From Bacteroides helcogenes P 36-108 (lineage in GTDB: Bacteria > Bacteroidota > Bacteroidia > Bacteroidales > Bacteroidaceae), in NCBI RefSeq assembly GCF_000186225.1, contig NC_014933.1:806001-870000 (forward strand): a stretch of 64,000 bases of DNA, written 5' to 3'. The notes below the pieces were generated by a model. That model searched no databases. It saw nothing but the letters and a program-made list of their open reading frames with translations, and was not told the origin of the DNA. Each line of letters starts with the position of its first letter. The stretch's first letter is position 1. Shown piece after piece: positions 63,380 to 64,000 of this stretch. Position numbers and translations under genes: made by a program.

Positions 63380-63510
63380 GTGCGGTTCAGTTCCCTCTTT
63401 GCCCTGCAATATCTAAGAAGCGGAATGGAAATCAAACCCCTATCAAACGCTCAAAGAAGAAATTGAAGACAAACCTTCAGAGCGCAGGCCTAAAAGATAA
63501 ATATTATTCA

Positions 63511-63518
63511 TACCTTTG
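63511..63518 (+). promoter_or_regulatory. -7 element upstream of the DUF6266-like gene
   Basis: TACCTTTG fits TAnnTTTG, 110 bases before the start codon. The -33 region is not evident. Confidence 0.4.
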
Positions 63519-63628
63519 TAGAACAAGTGTAGAAAACATTCTCTGCACTATAAAGTAAACAAAGGAACAGAAAGCCTCCACCACACTTTCACAAACAACA
63601 AACTATTAACGACTAAAGCTAAACGAAC

Positions 63629-64000
63629 ATGGGAAAAATTCAGAAAGGAACTCTCGGCGAATTCACCGGGAAAATAGGAAATCTTGTAGGATGCAACTGG
63701 AAAGGAGTGCCTTATATGCGCTCCCGCCCCACACACATGACCAATCCGCGCACCAAAGAACAACAACGTCAACGGGGCAAGTTTACAATAGCCATGGACT
63801 TTCTTCGCACCATCACCCCTTTTGTGCGAATTGGCTATAGAGAACTTACCACGAACCAAACTGCATTCAACGCCGCCATGTCCTACATCATGAAAAATGC
63901 GATTATAGATAATGGACAAGGGCCGGAACTTGATTACAACAAGGTACTTGTATCACACGGCAGCTTGATGCAAGCATTCAAAGCCACTGCAATACTGGAG
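63629..64000 (+). CDS. DUF6266-type protein, 3' truncated by the window
   Basis: The frame opens with ATG at 63629 and runs without a stop to the window end (124 codons seen). The start MGKIQKGTLGEFTGKIGNLVG, then GCNWKGVPYMRSRPT, HMTNPRTKEQQRQRGKFTIAM and the NAAMSYIMKNAI helix, matches my memory of the DUF6266 family, found mainly in Bacteroidetes and of unknown function. No signal peptide is present. The 510-base gap before it contains the 11-bp array and a -7-like element. No partner genes are visible in the window. Confidence 0.72.
   Translation, partial: MGKIQKGTLGEFTGKIGNLVGCNWKGVPYMRSRPTHMTNPRTKEQQRQRGKFTIAMDFLRTITPFVRIGYRELTTNQTAFNAAMSYIMKNAIIDNGQGPELDYNKVLVSHGSLMQAFKATAILE

Overview
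This window reads as a chromosomal segment of a gut Bacteroides (Bacteroidales). The evidence is the paired SusC/SusD genes, lipoprotein signals ending in S/G-C, promoters of the Bacteroides type (TTTG, 19-21 bases, TAnnTTTG), and typical families such as DPP7, QueH, WG-repeat and Sel1/TonB proteins. No tRNA, rRNA or CRISPR array was found. Family names come from reading the translated sequence; no database search was run.

Region 1 (1-21162) is a polysaccharide utilization locus for a uronic-acid glycan. It holds the end of one SusC with its SusD, a membrane-spanning beta-propeller/LuxR regulator on the minus strand, a second SusC/SusD pair, a small surface lipoprotein, two GH2 enzymes, and a fused lyase (PL38-like) plus unsaturated glucuronyl hydrolase (GH88). 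It ends with an SDR oxidoreductase and mannonate dehydratase, which would carry fructuronate through mannonate to 2-keto-3-deoxygluconate. Region 2 (21217-32008) holds a DUF6057-like membrane protein with a TolB-like lipoprotein carrying CXXCH, an aquaporin, and a beta-glucan cluster (GH3, GH5, GH30) with a SusR-like regulator but no SusC/D.

Region 3 (32304-49395) is mostly housekeeping: queH, an M16 peptidase, a KpsF-like isomerase with a PfkB kinase, a phosphatase lipoprotein, a DEAD-box helicase, the peroxide regulon dps/oxyR/ahpC/ahpF with two recognisable OxyR operators, and a minus-strand run of ruvB, flippase, DUF389 protein and DPP7. Region 4 (49475-55405) is a five-gene minus-strand envelope operon. 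Two of its genes contain three apparent single-base frameshifts.

Region 5 (55539-64000) is the accessory part. It has a transposase scrap, an ATPase plus TOPRIM pair resembling split OLD/PARIS-type defence modules, and a peptide-modification operon: an Ig-domain lipoprotein, a cysteine-every-fourth-residue precursor with a Tat-lipoprotein leader, a radical SAM/SPASM enzyme, a SPASM-only partner and a small accessory protein. A consensus promoter and a roughly 320-base structured leader precede the operon. Several intergenic gaps carry short arrays phased at exactly 11 or 22 bp, three of them arranged head to head. These arrays, the leader RNA and the peptide system are the most interesting content.
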